Source: Liriodendron chinense
Lineage: Eukaryota > Streptophyta > Magnoliopsida > Magnoliales > Magnoliaceae
Direction: 5' to 3'
DNA length: 64,000 nucleotides
Assembly (NCBI GenBank): GCA_003013855.2
Contig: ML058554.1
Span: forward strand, 930,001-994,000
The position numbers and the translations under genes were made by a program. This document shows, one piece after another, positions 46,348 through 56,952 of the stretch (within the stretch, counting starts at the first letter, position 1; each line of letters opens with the position of its first letter). The notes under the pieces were generated by a model that was not told where the DNA came from, made no database searches, and saw only the letters and a list, made by a program, of their open reading frames with translations.

Positions 46348-46736
46348 CTTCACAGAAAAACCGGGTCACTCCTGGACCCCTGGAGGAGGCAGACTCCCAG
46401 CTCCAGGAAGCATAGAACCACCGCTTCCTCCAGCCGGGATAGTTCGAGGAGGGCTTCCCCAACACGAAATTATCCCGGTGCCAATAACACAAATAATACC
46501 AGCCTTCGCTGGAGGGAGCTTTCTTCAGACGAAACATACGGAGGAACTCCTCCACCGTGAGTTCCCCGTTGCCAGCCTGAGCCCAAAGGGCAAAGGAGCC
46601 CAAAACCACCCTCCACCCATTCACAATGAGTTGCCCAGGGGCAATCTTGTAACACCGGAGTACATCGCGAACGAAGGGATGGAGGGGAAGGCGTACCCCC
46701 AGGATAAGCTGGTATTCATAAAATGCTACGCATCCT

Positions 46737-46758
46737 GGGGGGGGGGGGGGGGGGGGGG
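46737..46758 (+). repeat. Poly-G tract in the antisense gene
   Basis: About 22 consecutive G, read as a proline run on the minus strand. Its length in the assembly may be inexact. Confidence 0.9.
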
Positions 46759-46972
46759 AGTCTGGTGTTTCTCCACCTCCGGGCAAGCGGAGGGTTACTG
46801 AGTCGGGGATCAGGTATCTCTCCCGTAGCTCAGCCAGCCGGTCCTCCGATAAAACGGAAGGTTATCCGGCTGCTGTGTATCTCCCTGCCGGAACCCTTGC
46901 ACTGCTGGAGGCAGAGGATTCCGGAGTGGCATCACCAAGAGGGACAGTGGTCTCGTCAGAGTTCCCAGCCAT

Positions 46973-47371
46973 GAGATAAAAATAAAAGAAAAAAAAGAGA
47001 AGTATACCAAAAACTAAAAAGAAAATGAACACCGGAGGAGGAAGAAGAATGGAAAGAGAAGACTGCAGGTTCCTTTCGAAAAAGCTTCTGTAGAAAATCA
47101 AAGAAATGGCGGACTCCGTATATTTATAGGCAATCATTCCGCCGTATTTGATGGCACGTGGCAGTCCCTCTCTTGACACAGCGCTCGAGCAGGCACGCCC
47201 ATTAACTCCTCAAACACGTGGCGAGCGCCCCTTCATTTTCCATCAGCGAAAAGGCTGCGGAAAGCTGGCACTCATTAATTCCTGCCCATCATGGGAGGTG
47301 CCGTTCTCGATGAAAGCAGCGGGCGGTTACGTGTGATGGTGAGCTAAGTCCTTTCCTTAAGAATTCTTGGC
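46973..47371 (-). other. Upstream region of the antisense gene
   Basis: It lies between the antisense start and the polypurine tract. The minus strand has CCTATAAATATACGG (about 47122-47136), a TATA-like sequence about 150 bases before the ATG at 46972 and so a plausible promoter for that gene. No plus-strand gene. Confidence 0.5.
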
Positions 47372-47392
47372 GGTAAGGACTTGGGGGGCATC
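47372..47392 (+). promoter_or_regulatory. Polypurine tract of the gypsy element
   Basis: GGTAAGGACTTGGGGGGCAT lies directly before the 3' LTR start; the purine-rich core would prime plus-strand synthesis. Confidence 0.8.
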
Positions 47393-48539
47393 TGTTATAG
47401 GCAAAATGGCAGAGATAAGAATTTACGTGGAAATACCCATTTGGCCCTCGAGATGATCTAATCAAGAGTCGCAGAACGGGTAAAAGTGGAGTACGGGTTC
47501 GACTCACGATATCGTAAGCTCGGGAGTCGAAGAATGGATAAGTGCGGGACGTCCATTCGACTCTCGAGATCATCAGATCGAGAGTCGAATATTGGATAAG
47601 TGCGGGACGTCCATTCGACCCTCGAGCTCACCTGATCAGGAGTCATAGATTGAAAAATACGGAGCAGCTATTCGCAAGTCTCGAGTCTTCATAACCGATA
47701 CTCAAAAACGGCAAAGCTCGATCCGCGAGCAGACCTTCTCACAAGTCGTTTGAAAGACGTTACACCTAAGTGTGTACTTGGACTCGCGACCACATTCTAA
47801 CATGCGAGCAGCTTTCCTGCGATAATATCTCTTAGCCTTCGGTACCAGCACCCGATTCCCGTCGAGCAGCTTGCCCAATCCCTCTGCGACACTAAGCAAG
47901 GCTACATCCAGTTCGGTGGTTTCCATCTTGTTGGCGTCTCCTTCCTTTTCGGAGGCTATGACTCCAACTACGGGTGTCTCCTTCCTTTTCGGAGGCTATG
48001 ACTCCAACTACGAGCGTCTCCTTCCTTTTCGGAGGCTATGACTCCAACTACGGTTTCCAGTTTATCATATCAGCGCTATTACCACGCTTACTGGCAGCCC
48101 GTATAGGTCGGCTTTTGGGTTTATCTTCTCTAAATGGATCCTGATCTCAAGGGATTGCCATCAAGGGGCGTGATTGTTGGAGTAAATCATTGGGTTGGAT
48201 CTGACTCAAAAGATAGGATCTTATCCCACGAAATCAGCAAAATCTCAGTATCGTAAGCGACATCAACGGGATTTCGACATCTTACGTAACAAATTGGATT
48301 GTCTCCAGATCTATATAAAGGGGTGGCTCCATTAAGAGCAGGTACGCACACATCATTCATTCTTGGTCCCATTTTGCTTGGCTTCTCCTCTTACTGTGGC
48401 CTAACTTAAGCATCGGAGGGCTGACGGCTGGTCCCCAGCCACCCTTATTTGCTGTCTTGCTTCAGGTCTGGTGGTGGAAATCCCTGTTGGAGTGAAGGAG
48501 AAAAGCCGGAGGATCTCGTTACAAAATCTGACATTAACA
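47393..48539 (+). repeat. 3' LTR of the gypsy element
   Basis: 1,147 bp, about 98.5% identical by eye to 37497-38643, with the same 40-bp triplicate (from 47937) and TATATAAA at 48312-48319. Ends CATTAACA. Confidence 0.95.
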
Positions 48540-48544
48540 GCCTT
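48540..48544. repeat. Target-site duplication GCCTT of the gypsy element, right
   Basis: Exact match to 37492-37496. Confidence 0.93.
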
Positions 48545-48860
48545 ATAAATCTTAAATGTATCCAGGGCGTCTGATATAAGTACCCATAACGAGAGTAGTC
48601 ATCTATAAAAGTGATAAAATACTTATGCCCATTCTAGGATGTTGTAGGGAACGGTCCGCAGATGTCTGTATGAATCACTTCTAAGAGTCCTACGCTCCTA
48701 GTGACACCCTTTTTCCTTATTTTGGTCTGTTTACCTTTAATGCAATCAATACAAACCCCAAAGTCTGAGAAGTCTAGGGAGTGAAGTATTCCTTCAAGCA
48801 CAAGCCTTTCCAATCTCTCACGAGAGATGTGGCCTAATCGCCTGTGCCATAGCATGGAGG
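48545..48860 (-). pseudogene. Copia integrase, N-terminal half
   Basis: On the minus strand LWHRRLGHISRERLERLV and CIDCIKGKQTKI form the HHCC zinc region, followed by HTDICGPFPT with the first catalytic Asp. A stop interrupts at 48634-48636, after which FIDDYSRYGYLY continues the core up to the gypsy insertion point. The rest is at 36903-37491. Confidence 0.88.
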
Positions 48861-48947
48861 AATTCTCACAATCTAAACTTCCTTTGATGCCTTTAGTGTT
48901 TCATGTGAGGAATTAATGCTGTATATATGTGAAACATCCAAATTTTG

Positions 48948-49315
48948 CTAATAAAGGTTATTAACTAAAGTGCCAAAACCAATCACAACCGAATCATAGC
49001 AAATACTTAATTTTCCATTTGCAAATTTAAACTCAAAACCAAATTTGTCCAAACAAGAAATGAAAACCAAATTGCGCCTTATAGAAGGCACACAAACAGT
49101 ATCTACTAGATCGAGAAAGTGTCCTAACGATAACATAAGCCTATAGACTCCAATAGCTTCCACATTTGCTCTAATGCTGTTCCCCACATAGACTGATCTC
49201 TCTGCATCAGTTGGCGTCCGGCTTTGGAGCATATCCTGCATGGAATTACAAATATGAATAGTTGCACCGGAATCTATCAACCAGGAGTCTGTGGACACAT
49301 CAGCTAAATTTGATT
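48948..49315 (-). pseudogene. Copia protease region
   Basis: WLIDSGATIHICNSMQDM carries the copia-type DSG active site. RRNLVFISCLDKFGF and KLSICYDSV follow. The frame ends with a stop at 48948-48950 before the integrase zinc region. Confidence 0.88.
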
Positions 49316-50180
49316 CAAAACAGACTAAAATATGGTCTTTACCCTTAGAAACGAGCCATGCTTTAAATCCTTTACAATCCTTCTTCTGATGACCAGGCTT
49401 ATTGCAGAAGAAGCAGCCATCATTAGAACCCTTCCTTTTCTTCTTAAATGTCTTTCCAGACTTAGGCTAATTGCCACCCGCAGGACTAGTAGAACTTTTC
49501 CCTGAAGTGTGCTTTCTTTTCTTATTTCCTCTTTGTCCTTGACCAGATGTCACTAGGTGCACATTTTGTGTCTTACTCGACCTTCTGAGTCTCTCTTCCT
49601 CCTGAACGCACTGAGATATCAGTTCGTTCAATGTCCATTTTTCCTTTTGAGTATTATAGCTGATTTGAAATTAACTGAACTATGGAGGGAGGGAGTTCAG
49701 AACCAAGAAAATCAGGAGTTCATCCTCAATCTTAAGGTCTAATGCGTGGATTTTAGCCACCACATCAGACAATCCACCAATGTATTCCCTGATATTTCAT
49801 TGACCGTTATAGGTGGCTTGAGTCAGCTTATGTAAAAGTGAACTCAGCTCAGCTTTATCTAATTTCTGAAATCGTTTTCCTATTTCAGTCAAGAAATCTT
49901 TAGCTTTCTCAGTGTCGAGCATGACACCCTGCATGATCTCAGAAATCGAGTTCTTTATGATCTTAAGACACATCTTATTTGACTTGGTCCAGGCCTTAAA
50001 GTGAGTCTTTGCTGATTACGTACTAGAATCAGTTGGAATGGGAGGCTCTACTTCCTCCAGGGCCATGTCCAAGTCCATGCAACCTAGGACTATTTCAACG
50101 AACGACTTCCATTTGGAATAGTTGGACCCAGTAAGCAAAGGTATGAAATTGAATTGGGTTAGAATATTGGAAACAGTCAT
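49316..50180 (-). pseudogene. Copia Gag with zinc knuckle
   Basis: An ATG at 50180 opens MTVSNILTQFNFIPLLTGS, then YSKWKSFVEIVLGCMDLDMA, the typical copia Gag start. In-frame stops follow at 50016-50018 and further on (near 49800 and 49680), while the homologous reading continues through SEIMQGVMLDTEKAKDF. Near 49380-49425 the segment CFFCNKPGHQKKDC is a CX2CX4HX4C knuckle that would bind element RNA. Not functional as it stands. Confidence 0.85.
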
Positions 50181-50971
50181 AGCTAGACATTCAAAAAAAA
50201 AAAAAAACTCACATTAATAAACAAGTCCCATACAACAATGCATGAACATAAACCACAAATATCATGCATGTATGTTCATTTGATTGATTTGGGCCTTCAA
50301 TCAAATGACCCAGAATGATGATGGGCCATAGTCATCAAAATCTGGCAAGAGCCCAGCGTATCATCACAATTCCTCCTTTGGGCGAAATTGTAACATACAT
50401 GAGGCTCTTCTGAACATGAATTTGACCAATGTTGGTGAAATAAATCTAAGACGCCCATCACCTTTGGGTGAAATGAATCTTTCAGACCTATATCACCATC
50501 ACCAACCACTTCATCCCTCTCACATCCAGCCAAAACGATGATACTTCTTTGTTCTGACCACCGCTCGCCTGAATATGAACGTAACTGAATGCAATCCTAT
50601 AATGGAGGGTTACTGAATTCCAAGTAAAGAAGTCTAGAAGTAGAAATCGTTGCCAATTGAGGTCACTTTGGTGGCTAACACAATAAATTTTAATCCCACT
50701 TCCAAACAAAATAATTGCTACATGGTCCTGCCCACAACGAACCATACTGCAAAAGTTCTGATTTGGCCAAAATATGATTGATGTTGATTTCTCAAAATCT
50801 CAAATATTTACTACAGTGATGGTTGGATTAAAATTCTTTAATGGTCAACTCTGAATATCAATCAAAAGATGTGGGTAATGGCCTTATTTTCGGCCAAATC
50901 AAATTTCAACCATGAATAACTATCTTATGTGATTTACTTGGCCCATCCATTAAGTAAAACATACCAACCAT

Positions 50972-51050
<79 letters not shown>

Positions 51051-52423
51051 CTTTTACTTATACTGGAAGGATGACCCAAGTATACTCGATTTAAATGGTT
51101 AAGATTAACAAGCCCAAGCTAACTAAAGTAGGCCACACAATTTCCAAAGAGAAGATCTGCAATAGGCCCAAGGTTGGGCCAAAAAAGGGCATTAAAGTGG
51201 CCACCTAAAATTGGACTTGGGCCAGGCTGGCGGGCCTTATCCATTGGACTGGGCCTATCGGGCTTGTCCTACTGACCGGGCCTGTCGGACCTGTCCACTG
51301 GACTGGGCCTGGTGGGCCTGATCAAATGGACTGAGTTGCTGGATGCGGCCCACTTGTCTCGGGCTAGAAGTGGGGCTGCTAGACTGGGCCTTATTCATTT
51401 TGGGCCCTGGTTTACGGATTGGATCAGAGCCCAGCTCGTGGCCCAATCCCGTAAGACCCTAAAAAAACAGCTTATTGCTGTACGCCCAAAAAAAAAAAAA
51501 AAAAAACATCTCTGAAACCCTACGAAGATGTGAAACCCCTGCATCAGAAAACCTAACCGCCGGTCGGCTTCCTCTTCCACAGCTGCAAAACCGCAAGCCG
51601 GAATAGGGCGTCTCCACCGATCATCGCTTCATTCCCGGTGGCCACCACTGTCGGAATCAATCGCAAGTGCGATCAATTGCATCGCTATAGTCGACAGTGC
51701 CACCATGTCTCAGCACGGTAGCTCGGTAAGAATGGCCATTGTTATGGCCTGAGGTGGTGGCAACCTCGTTTGGCAATGGTGGAAACCTATCGGTTCACCA
51801 TGACTGTCTGAGGTTCGCCATTAATGGCTGACGGCGGCATGGGAAAAGAAAGAGGAAGACAGGGGCGTGCGCCGTTGTTGGCTATTACCGCCGGCAGCGG
51901 CGAAAACATATCTGGTTTATATTATTATTTAATGGTTGCGAGTGGTCGGCAGCCATGGGTGATGATCACAACTGTCGATCTCCCAAAAACTGGTTCCCAA
52001 ACCAGAAACCCTGTTATGCCTAAAACCCTAACCGCCACTACTTCACCTGCGCCAACATCTTCGCCGATCTAAATCCGACTGTAGTTTGGCAAACCTTTGA
52101 TGGTTGTGTCGCAGATGGCCAAGGCTAGAAGGTGTCCATGACTGCAGGGCCGCGTTGCAGATCCTGACGATGTCACCCAATTGGTGCTCGGAAAATCTCA
52201 GATCTGGGCACTCAATAGAATTCACGAGGGTTCAAACATCTCCATGAACAGAGCTGCCTTAGCACAAATTAATTTCTAGATTCGGGTCCAACGCATATCA
52301 TACACCCAAAATTTTGTTCCTTCATGTGTATAAATTCGGGCCAACCCGAAATCTGATTAAATTTGACATCATGCTAGGGTTTCTAAAGAGACTTGGAATA
52401 ACCCCAAGATTAATGCATAGTTA
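50181..52423 (-). other. Copia leader (long 5' untranslated region)
   Basis: 2.2 kb between the primer site and the gag ATG, long for a copia element. It has a TA/TG microsatellite (50977-51048), a block of GGGCCTGTCGG/GGGCCTGGTGG repeats (51230-51340), a poly-A tract at about 51487 and a GC-rich part (51550-52080). I see no complete gene; captured host DNA is possible. Confidence 0.45.
50977..51048. repeat. (TA)n(TG)n microsatellite
   Basis: About 34 bases of TA followed by about 38 of TG. Confidence 0.95.
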
Positions 52424-52436
52424 GGTTTGATACCAA
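52424..52436 (-). promoter_or_regulatory. Copia primer-binding site
   Basis: The minus strand reads TTGGTATCAAACC one base after the LTR end GTTTCACA. TGGTATCA is the start of the initiator-methionine tRNA primer site used by most copia elements. Confidence 0.85.
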
Positions 52437-52437
52437 C

Positions 52438-52902
52438 TGTGAAACTTAAACACTATGCGGAATAATTGGATTGTCTATGCATCAACAATGGAGATTCCAT
52501 ACTATAATCTTAAAGGCGTACCTGATTGGGAAGACATTCCCGATGCCGTCGTGTTGCCGAGAAGAACTCTTGGTCTTCCGCACCTTACACTTTTAGGAGA
52601 ACCACTCAATGGGACTAGGGTTTTCTCTTGTGTGTTGGTGAGGGGACCAAGACATATATTTATAGGAAAGAGGGCCAGGGAAGCTTACCCATCACACTTC
52701 TCTCCTCTAGGGTCTCCACACCGTAGGTTTCCATATCTGGTTTAATAACCACGTATAGGGAACATGGTTCAAGCGTCCCACCCCAAACCTATTTGTAATG
52801 ATCACAACTATAATGGGGCCCACTGAATCGCTCAATTTGAATAATCCAACGGTCATGATCTAGACCGATGATCATGTGTGGCCCACCTAATGGAATCCTA
52901 CA
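52438..52902 (-). repeat. 5' LTR of the copia element
   Basis: 465 bp, same length as 34094-34558 and differing at about 24 sites by eye. The minus-strand start is TGTAGGATTCC and the end GTTTCACA. The plus-strand 96-codon frame is a by-product. Confidence 0.93.
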
Positions 52903-52907
52903 ACCAA
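52903..52907. repeat. Target-site duplication ACCAA of the copia element, right
   Basis: Exact match to 34089-34093. Confidence 0.9.
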
Positions 52908-54322
52908 ATCTATAACCATTTTTTACTGAATGTGGACCATTGCTCTATTTTCTCTCTTAACCATCTATTTTCCAGATTTGTGATTGAGGTTTAAGATTTT
53001 TCCTGTGGGAGTTTTCAATCAATGGGTCATTCAAAGTGGGTTCGGACATTGTATAATAGTGGCATAAACAAAAAAAACTAGAGCCCACTACTGAAAATCC
53101 GTCTTGGCATTGTGTAACATTATCTTAATCCATGCATGAGGGGCACAAAGTTGCAAATTCCTTGGCACTCGTTCCGAGGCAGCACTCACTCCTGCCATTC
53201 CTCGATGTTGCTGAAGTAGCCTATTTCTACTGTATTAGCAAGTGTTTAACACCAAGAACTCTCCCAAAATGCAAGAGAATAAAGGCGCATGCCTCAAATC
53301 TTATTGATACCACTTTGAGCTATGGTGGTATTGGCCCGATGTGTGTACATAAAATTCAACATATCCATTACATACGCTGCATATGATAATGTAAAGATTA
53401 CAAATTCTTTTACATTCTCTGAATATTTAACCAATTCTCATATTTGGTTTGGTAGTGGTCAAATCACAAGGATAATACATTTACTCTGCGTCACTGTCAC
53501 TGGGGTAATTTGTGAAACAAATATACCTTAAGAGTGCCAAGAGATTACAACTAGAGCAGGATACCTCCAACCCATTTATGAATTGAGTTAAAAACCTCAG
53601 CCCCAATCCAACTCATCCATAAATGGTTTCACCCAAATCTTACTCATTAAATTCATTTAATTTAAAAACATAAAAATAAATTTAAAATAAAAATATTACA
53701 ATATCATAATATAAAAATATCAATCACATATATAAACCCTTGATTAAAATAATATTTAACTCTTACAATAATCCAAACCACAACTACCATAATTAAGTTT
53801 ACAATTATTAATATAATATAAGCTATTAAGTTCATAGTCACCTATCCGATGTAACACCTAATCCATATCATCACTCACATTAATGACAGGCCAACCCAAA
53901 CCTAATCTATTTAATTTTGATTGACAAAATACAACTTAAACCAAACTCAGATAAACAATGGGTCTAACCAAATCCTGACTTTGGTGGGTCGGGTAATGTT
54001 TAGCCACCCCTGGCTAAGAGGAATTAGTAAGTCTATGACAATATGCCGAGGAACTATATGAACATGCTCATTGATGCATAGGAATATTTAACACATTTGG
54101 GACGGGATGGTCCAACCCATTGATTTGATAGGTCCTGTCACGGATGGGGATGCCCCAAAAGTGTTCTGAGTTGGAAATCTTAACCCTTGGACTAGGCCAG
54201 TTTCCCACTAATTATTAACCTTGTTGTCAGGAAGAGCAGATTGCTACATGTGGTGAGATTTGATTGAGCTTGCGCCATTGTAAGAGATGGAGCTATGGGA
54301 CCGAACAATTTCCAAACAAGTT
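52908..54322. other. AT-rich intergenic sequence
   Basis: No gene. Bases 53640-53900 are very AT-rich. Short open frames near 53132-53531 show no domain. Confidence 0.45.
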
Positions 54323-54395
54323 GGGTCCTTACTCATGCCTCAATGGTAGACTCACAGGAGTTTTCACATGAGGTGCAAAACCTTGAATCCACGAG
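54323..54395 (+). mobile_element. SINE-like retroposon, copy 3 (truncated)
   Basis: TGGGTCCTTACTCATGCCTC, then a GGTAGACTCACAGGAG stretch as in the other copies, lost after CCTTGAATCC. No target duplication. Confidence 0.5.
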
Positions 54396-54889
54396 ATAAG
54401 TAGGAAGATTCAAAGTTTTATTAATTAATACTGCTTAGACTTCCCGATTACATCACTAATAAAGAAAAAAGAAAACCCTAATTAGAAATTCCAATTCAAC
54501 AAAACTGAAACTTATCTAGAATAATAAATTTTATTAGTCATAATGCTAAAACTTTAACACCAAAAAGATAAGTCCAAATTAAAAGTTACTAAAATAGTAA
54601 GTTTTTTTTTAAAACTATAATTTTGAGTTGGAATGATGGATTTTCTCAGAAAATGAACCGATGTGAATGCTTATATGGGTTAGTTGACCTCAGATGGCTT
54701 AGAAAAAATTCTTAGGTTGTGTTTCACATAATGATACTTAGATCAAAATTGATACTTTGATCAAAAGTTATAGCCCTAAAACGGTTTACACTTTGAATGA
54801 CAATTTCCCCCCAAGCGAAATAAATTTCTTTAATTTGAATGCGCCTAGGCTCAAATATACATGCCTTATGTGGGACTAGGCCCAAATCT
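54396..54889. other. AT-rich intergenic sequence
   Basis: Nothing recognised apart from scattered A/T runs. Confidence 0.4.
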
Positions 54890-55325
54890 AATGGACCACA
54901 TCCACTTTAGTTTGAACTTCCTTCAATCCATTTGTGTCAAGAATAGATCTACTACCCTTTTTACATAGGACCACACCACAAAACCAGTGGTGATAATGAC
55001 ACCCACCATAGAAACCTTCCTAGGGCCCACCATGATGGTTAATTGCCATCCAACCTGTTCATAAGGACACATGGACCTGAATAAAGGAAAAACTCAGATA
55101 TCATGAACTGGATCCAAAAATTCTATGACTTTTAAAAGGTTTTTAATGGTAGGTGTTTAACTTTCAATTAACCATCACAATGGGTCCTAGGAAGGTTTCA
55201 ATGGTGGGTGTCATTGTAACCACTGTTTCCCTAGTGTGGTCCACTTGAACCTTGGATCTGCCTAATTTTTGGCTTGCTAGCTAAAATGATGGATGGTGTA
55301 GGTAAAACTCATACATTTATGGGTA
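54890..55325. mobile_element. Foldback MITE, GGGGCCCAC family (diverged left half)
   Basis: It has GGGCCCACCATGATGG, CCATCCAACCTGTTCATAAG and GGTCCACTTGAACCTTGG in the family order. The left terminus is poorly matched and no duplication is seen. Confidence 0.55.
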
Positions 55326-56485
55326 ATATTAGTACTCAACTCATCCCCTCCAATAAAGGCACGTGTCCTAATCAAATCCTACTGTCTCAAAGACTTTCAA
55401 ATCTATCTCCACTCCAAAACAGGGTCATAAGAGATCAACGGTTTGAATCACGTGAACGTGATCCCCGGTTGCCAAATCTCTGCGGTTAGGTGGACAGCTG
55501 CTGACCCTGTGATTCCCCACCACTTGCCTAAATGGCCACTTGAGGCCCACTACCATCCAATGCCATTTGTTTTTTTTTCCAAATCCTCGATTTCCGTGTA
55601 ACTTTCGATGTGATACACGTAAGCCGCAAAGTCTCCTTTTAAAAGGCGATGGGAACTTTAGAGGAGACGGAGTTCATTGATACTCCTGGACCACAGCATC
55701 AATCATACACATGCATTCTCGTACCAAAACTACCATTCAGATCGTGGGCCCCATGGTATATAGGTCATAATCCTAAATTTAGATTGATTGGACGACCGTA
55801 ACCTTCGATCAGTTCCATTAGTTTGCTGAATACAGACCATTGGTTCTTTTCAGATTAGCTTCCCATTAGATGTCCACGGATCTGTCAATTAAGATATCAT
55901 TCAGGCTGATTATTGAATTACGATCCATCTAAAGTGAGGCACGGATTTGGACGGTTTATTTTGCGTCAAAAGCATGCAGCGTGTATATGTACGTAATTTC
56001 TAAGTGCATGTGCATGAACCATCACATTCTGCCAGAGTATCAAACCTTGCTTTGAATGGAAGGAAGACATGTTCGATTCAAAATTATTGGTAGACTGATC
56101 ATCCGCGCCTATTCATACAACCACCGTACACGTGGCATAAATGTAACTCGATTTCAAGCCAGCAAACACTGGGTCTCGCTGTAGAAAGGGTACATCCCCA
56201 GAAATCAAATTGATTCTACAACCTAAACTTCTATAAATGAGCACTTGGAGAATAGGAGCTATTGGCTTCTATCATTCCGACCGTCCATTTTATGGCCACC
56301 GATCAGGCAGTTAAGATCATGTTTTCAAGTATGACTATCGAGTTTTAAAGGGTCCACGTCAGATCCATCGTTCCAGACTGTTCGGGCTGAGATACATGCA
56401 TCTCATCCAGGCAATGGCTGTCTGCGTGCACACGAATGCCAAAGTCCGTCGGAGTATCAAACGACTCATCCTTCATCCTTGTGCA
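55326..56485. other. Intergenic sequence with dispersed repeat
   Basis: Bases 55740-56045 belong to a dispersed family ending in CACATTCTGCCAGAGTATCA, also at 58180-58472. No gene. Confidence 0.45.
56012..56043. repeat. CTCTGCCAGAGTATCAA motif
   Basis: ATTCTGCCAGAGTATCAAA follows GTGCATGAACCATCAC. Closely related blocks are at 13868-13900, 33822-33855 and 58443-58472. ACTCTGCCAGAGT is a self-complementary core in the best copies. Confidence 0.6.
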
Positions 56486-56952
56486 CGCGGATTGCCTGCC
56501 ATCTGAAGCTAGGTGGGGCCCACCGAGATGTTTGTGAGAAATCCACCCCGTCCATCCGTTTTTTCAGCTCATGATAGGTTATGAGCCAAAACATGAGGCA
56601 GATCCAAACTCGTGTGGGGAGAGAAATGCCTACCGTTAAAACCTTCCCGGGATCCACCGTGATGTTTATCTTCCATCCAAACCCTTCATAAGGTCATTCC
56701 CACTGGGACGAACTGAAAACACAAAAATATTATCCTGATCCAAAAATACTGTGTCCCCACGAACGTTTCATCAGTCGACGTTCAATCCCATTGTTTCATT
56801 TTCTGTGGCCCATTTGAGCTTTGGGTCTGCCTATCATTTTTGGAACATGTCTTAAGATGAGTTGGAAAACGGATGGACGGGGTGGATTTCTCACAAACAT
56901 CACAGTGGGCCCTATCTAGCTTCCGACGGCAGAAATCATGGGCAATCCGCGT
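56486..56952. mobile_element. Foldback MITE, GGGGCCCAC family
   Basis: CGCGGATTGCC at the left mirrors GGCAATCCGCG at the right. AGGTGGGGCCCACC, ATGTTTGTGAGAAATCCACC and CGTCCATCCGTTTT all have mirrored partners near 56870-56915. It is one of the most symmetric copies. Confidence 0.75.

Larger units (their letters stand above)
44790..46972 (-). pseudogene. Antisense extra gene of the Tat-like element, three exons, broken
   Basis: On the minus strand an ATG at 46972 opens MAGNSDETTVPL. Exon 1 (46972-46348) has RLAELRERYLIPDSVTLRL and the plant transposon-type block ALWAQAGNGELTVEEFLRMF with SSEGWYYLCYWHRDN. A GT-AG intron (46347-46265, 83 bp) leads to exon 2 (46264-45575; KGGINEKIVKVYKVPIGDRH). 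A second GT-AG intron (45574-45502, 73 bp) leads to exon 3 (45501-44790), a charged coiled-coil-like region and LKMLSEEG/VATIIAAEEQ tail. Defects seen: an in-frame TAA at 46862-46864, a frame change near 46080 and another near 45185. The 22-G tract at 46737-46758 encodes its Pro run. Antisense genes here are known in Tat elements; function is unknown. Confidence 0.75.
37497..48539 (+). mobile_element. Ty3/gypsy (Tat-like) LTR retrotransposon, full length
   Basis: An 11,043 bp element with two 1,147 bp LTRs (TGTTATAGGC...CATTAACA) and the duplication GCCTT. Plus-strand order is LTR, primer site, gag, protease, RT, RNase H, a second RNase-H-like domain, integrase, a non-coding region with an antisense gene, polypurine tract, LTR. 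RT before integrase defines gypsy order. The second RNase H domain and an antisense extra gene between pol and the 3' LTR are known from the Tat lineage. LTRs differ at about 17 sites by eye (about 1.5%). Pol is broken by a one-base frameshift at about 41740. Confidence 0.95.
34094..52902 (-). mobile_element. Ty1/copia LTR retrotransposon interrupted by a gypsy element
   Basis: Two 465-bp LTRs in direct orientation bound the element, with the duplication ACCAA outside. On the minus strand the order is LTR, tRNA-iMet-type primer site, a long leader, gag with a zinc knuckle, protease, integrase, RT, RNase H, polypurine tract, LTR, which is the copia order. The integrase is split by the 11,043 bp gypsy element plus its 5-bp duplication, so the copia element itself is about 7.76 kb. 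The LTRs differ at about 24 sites by eye (about 5%). Stops and frameshifts in gag, integrase and RT make it defective. Confidence 0.93.
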
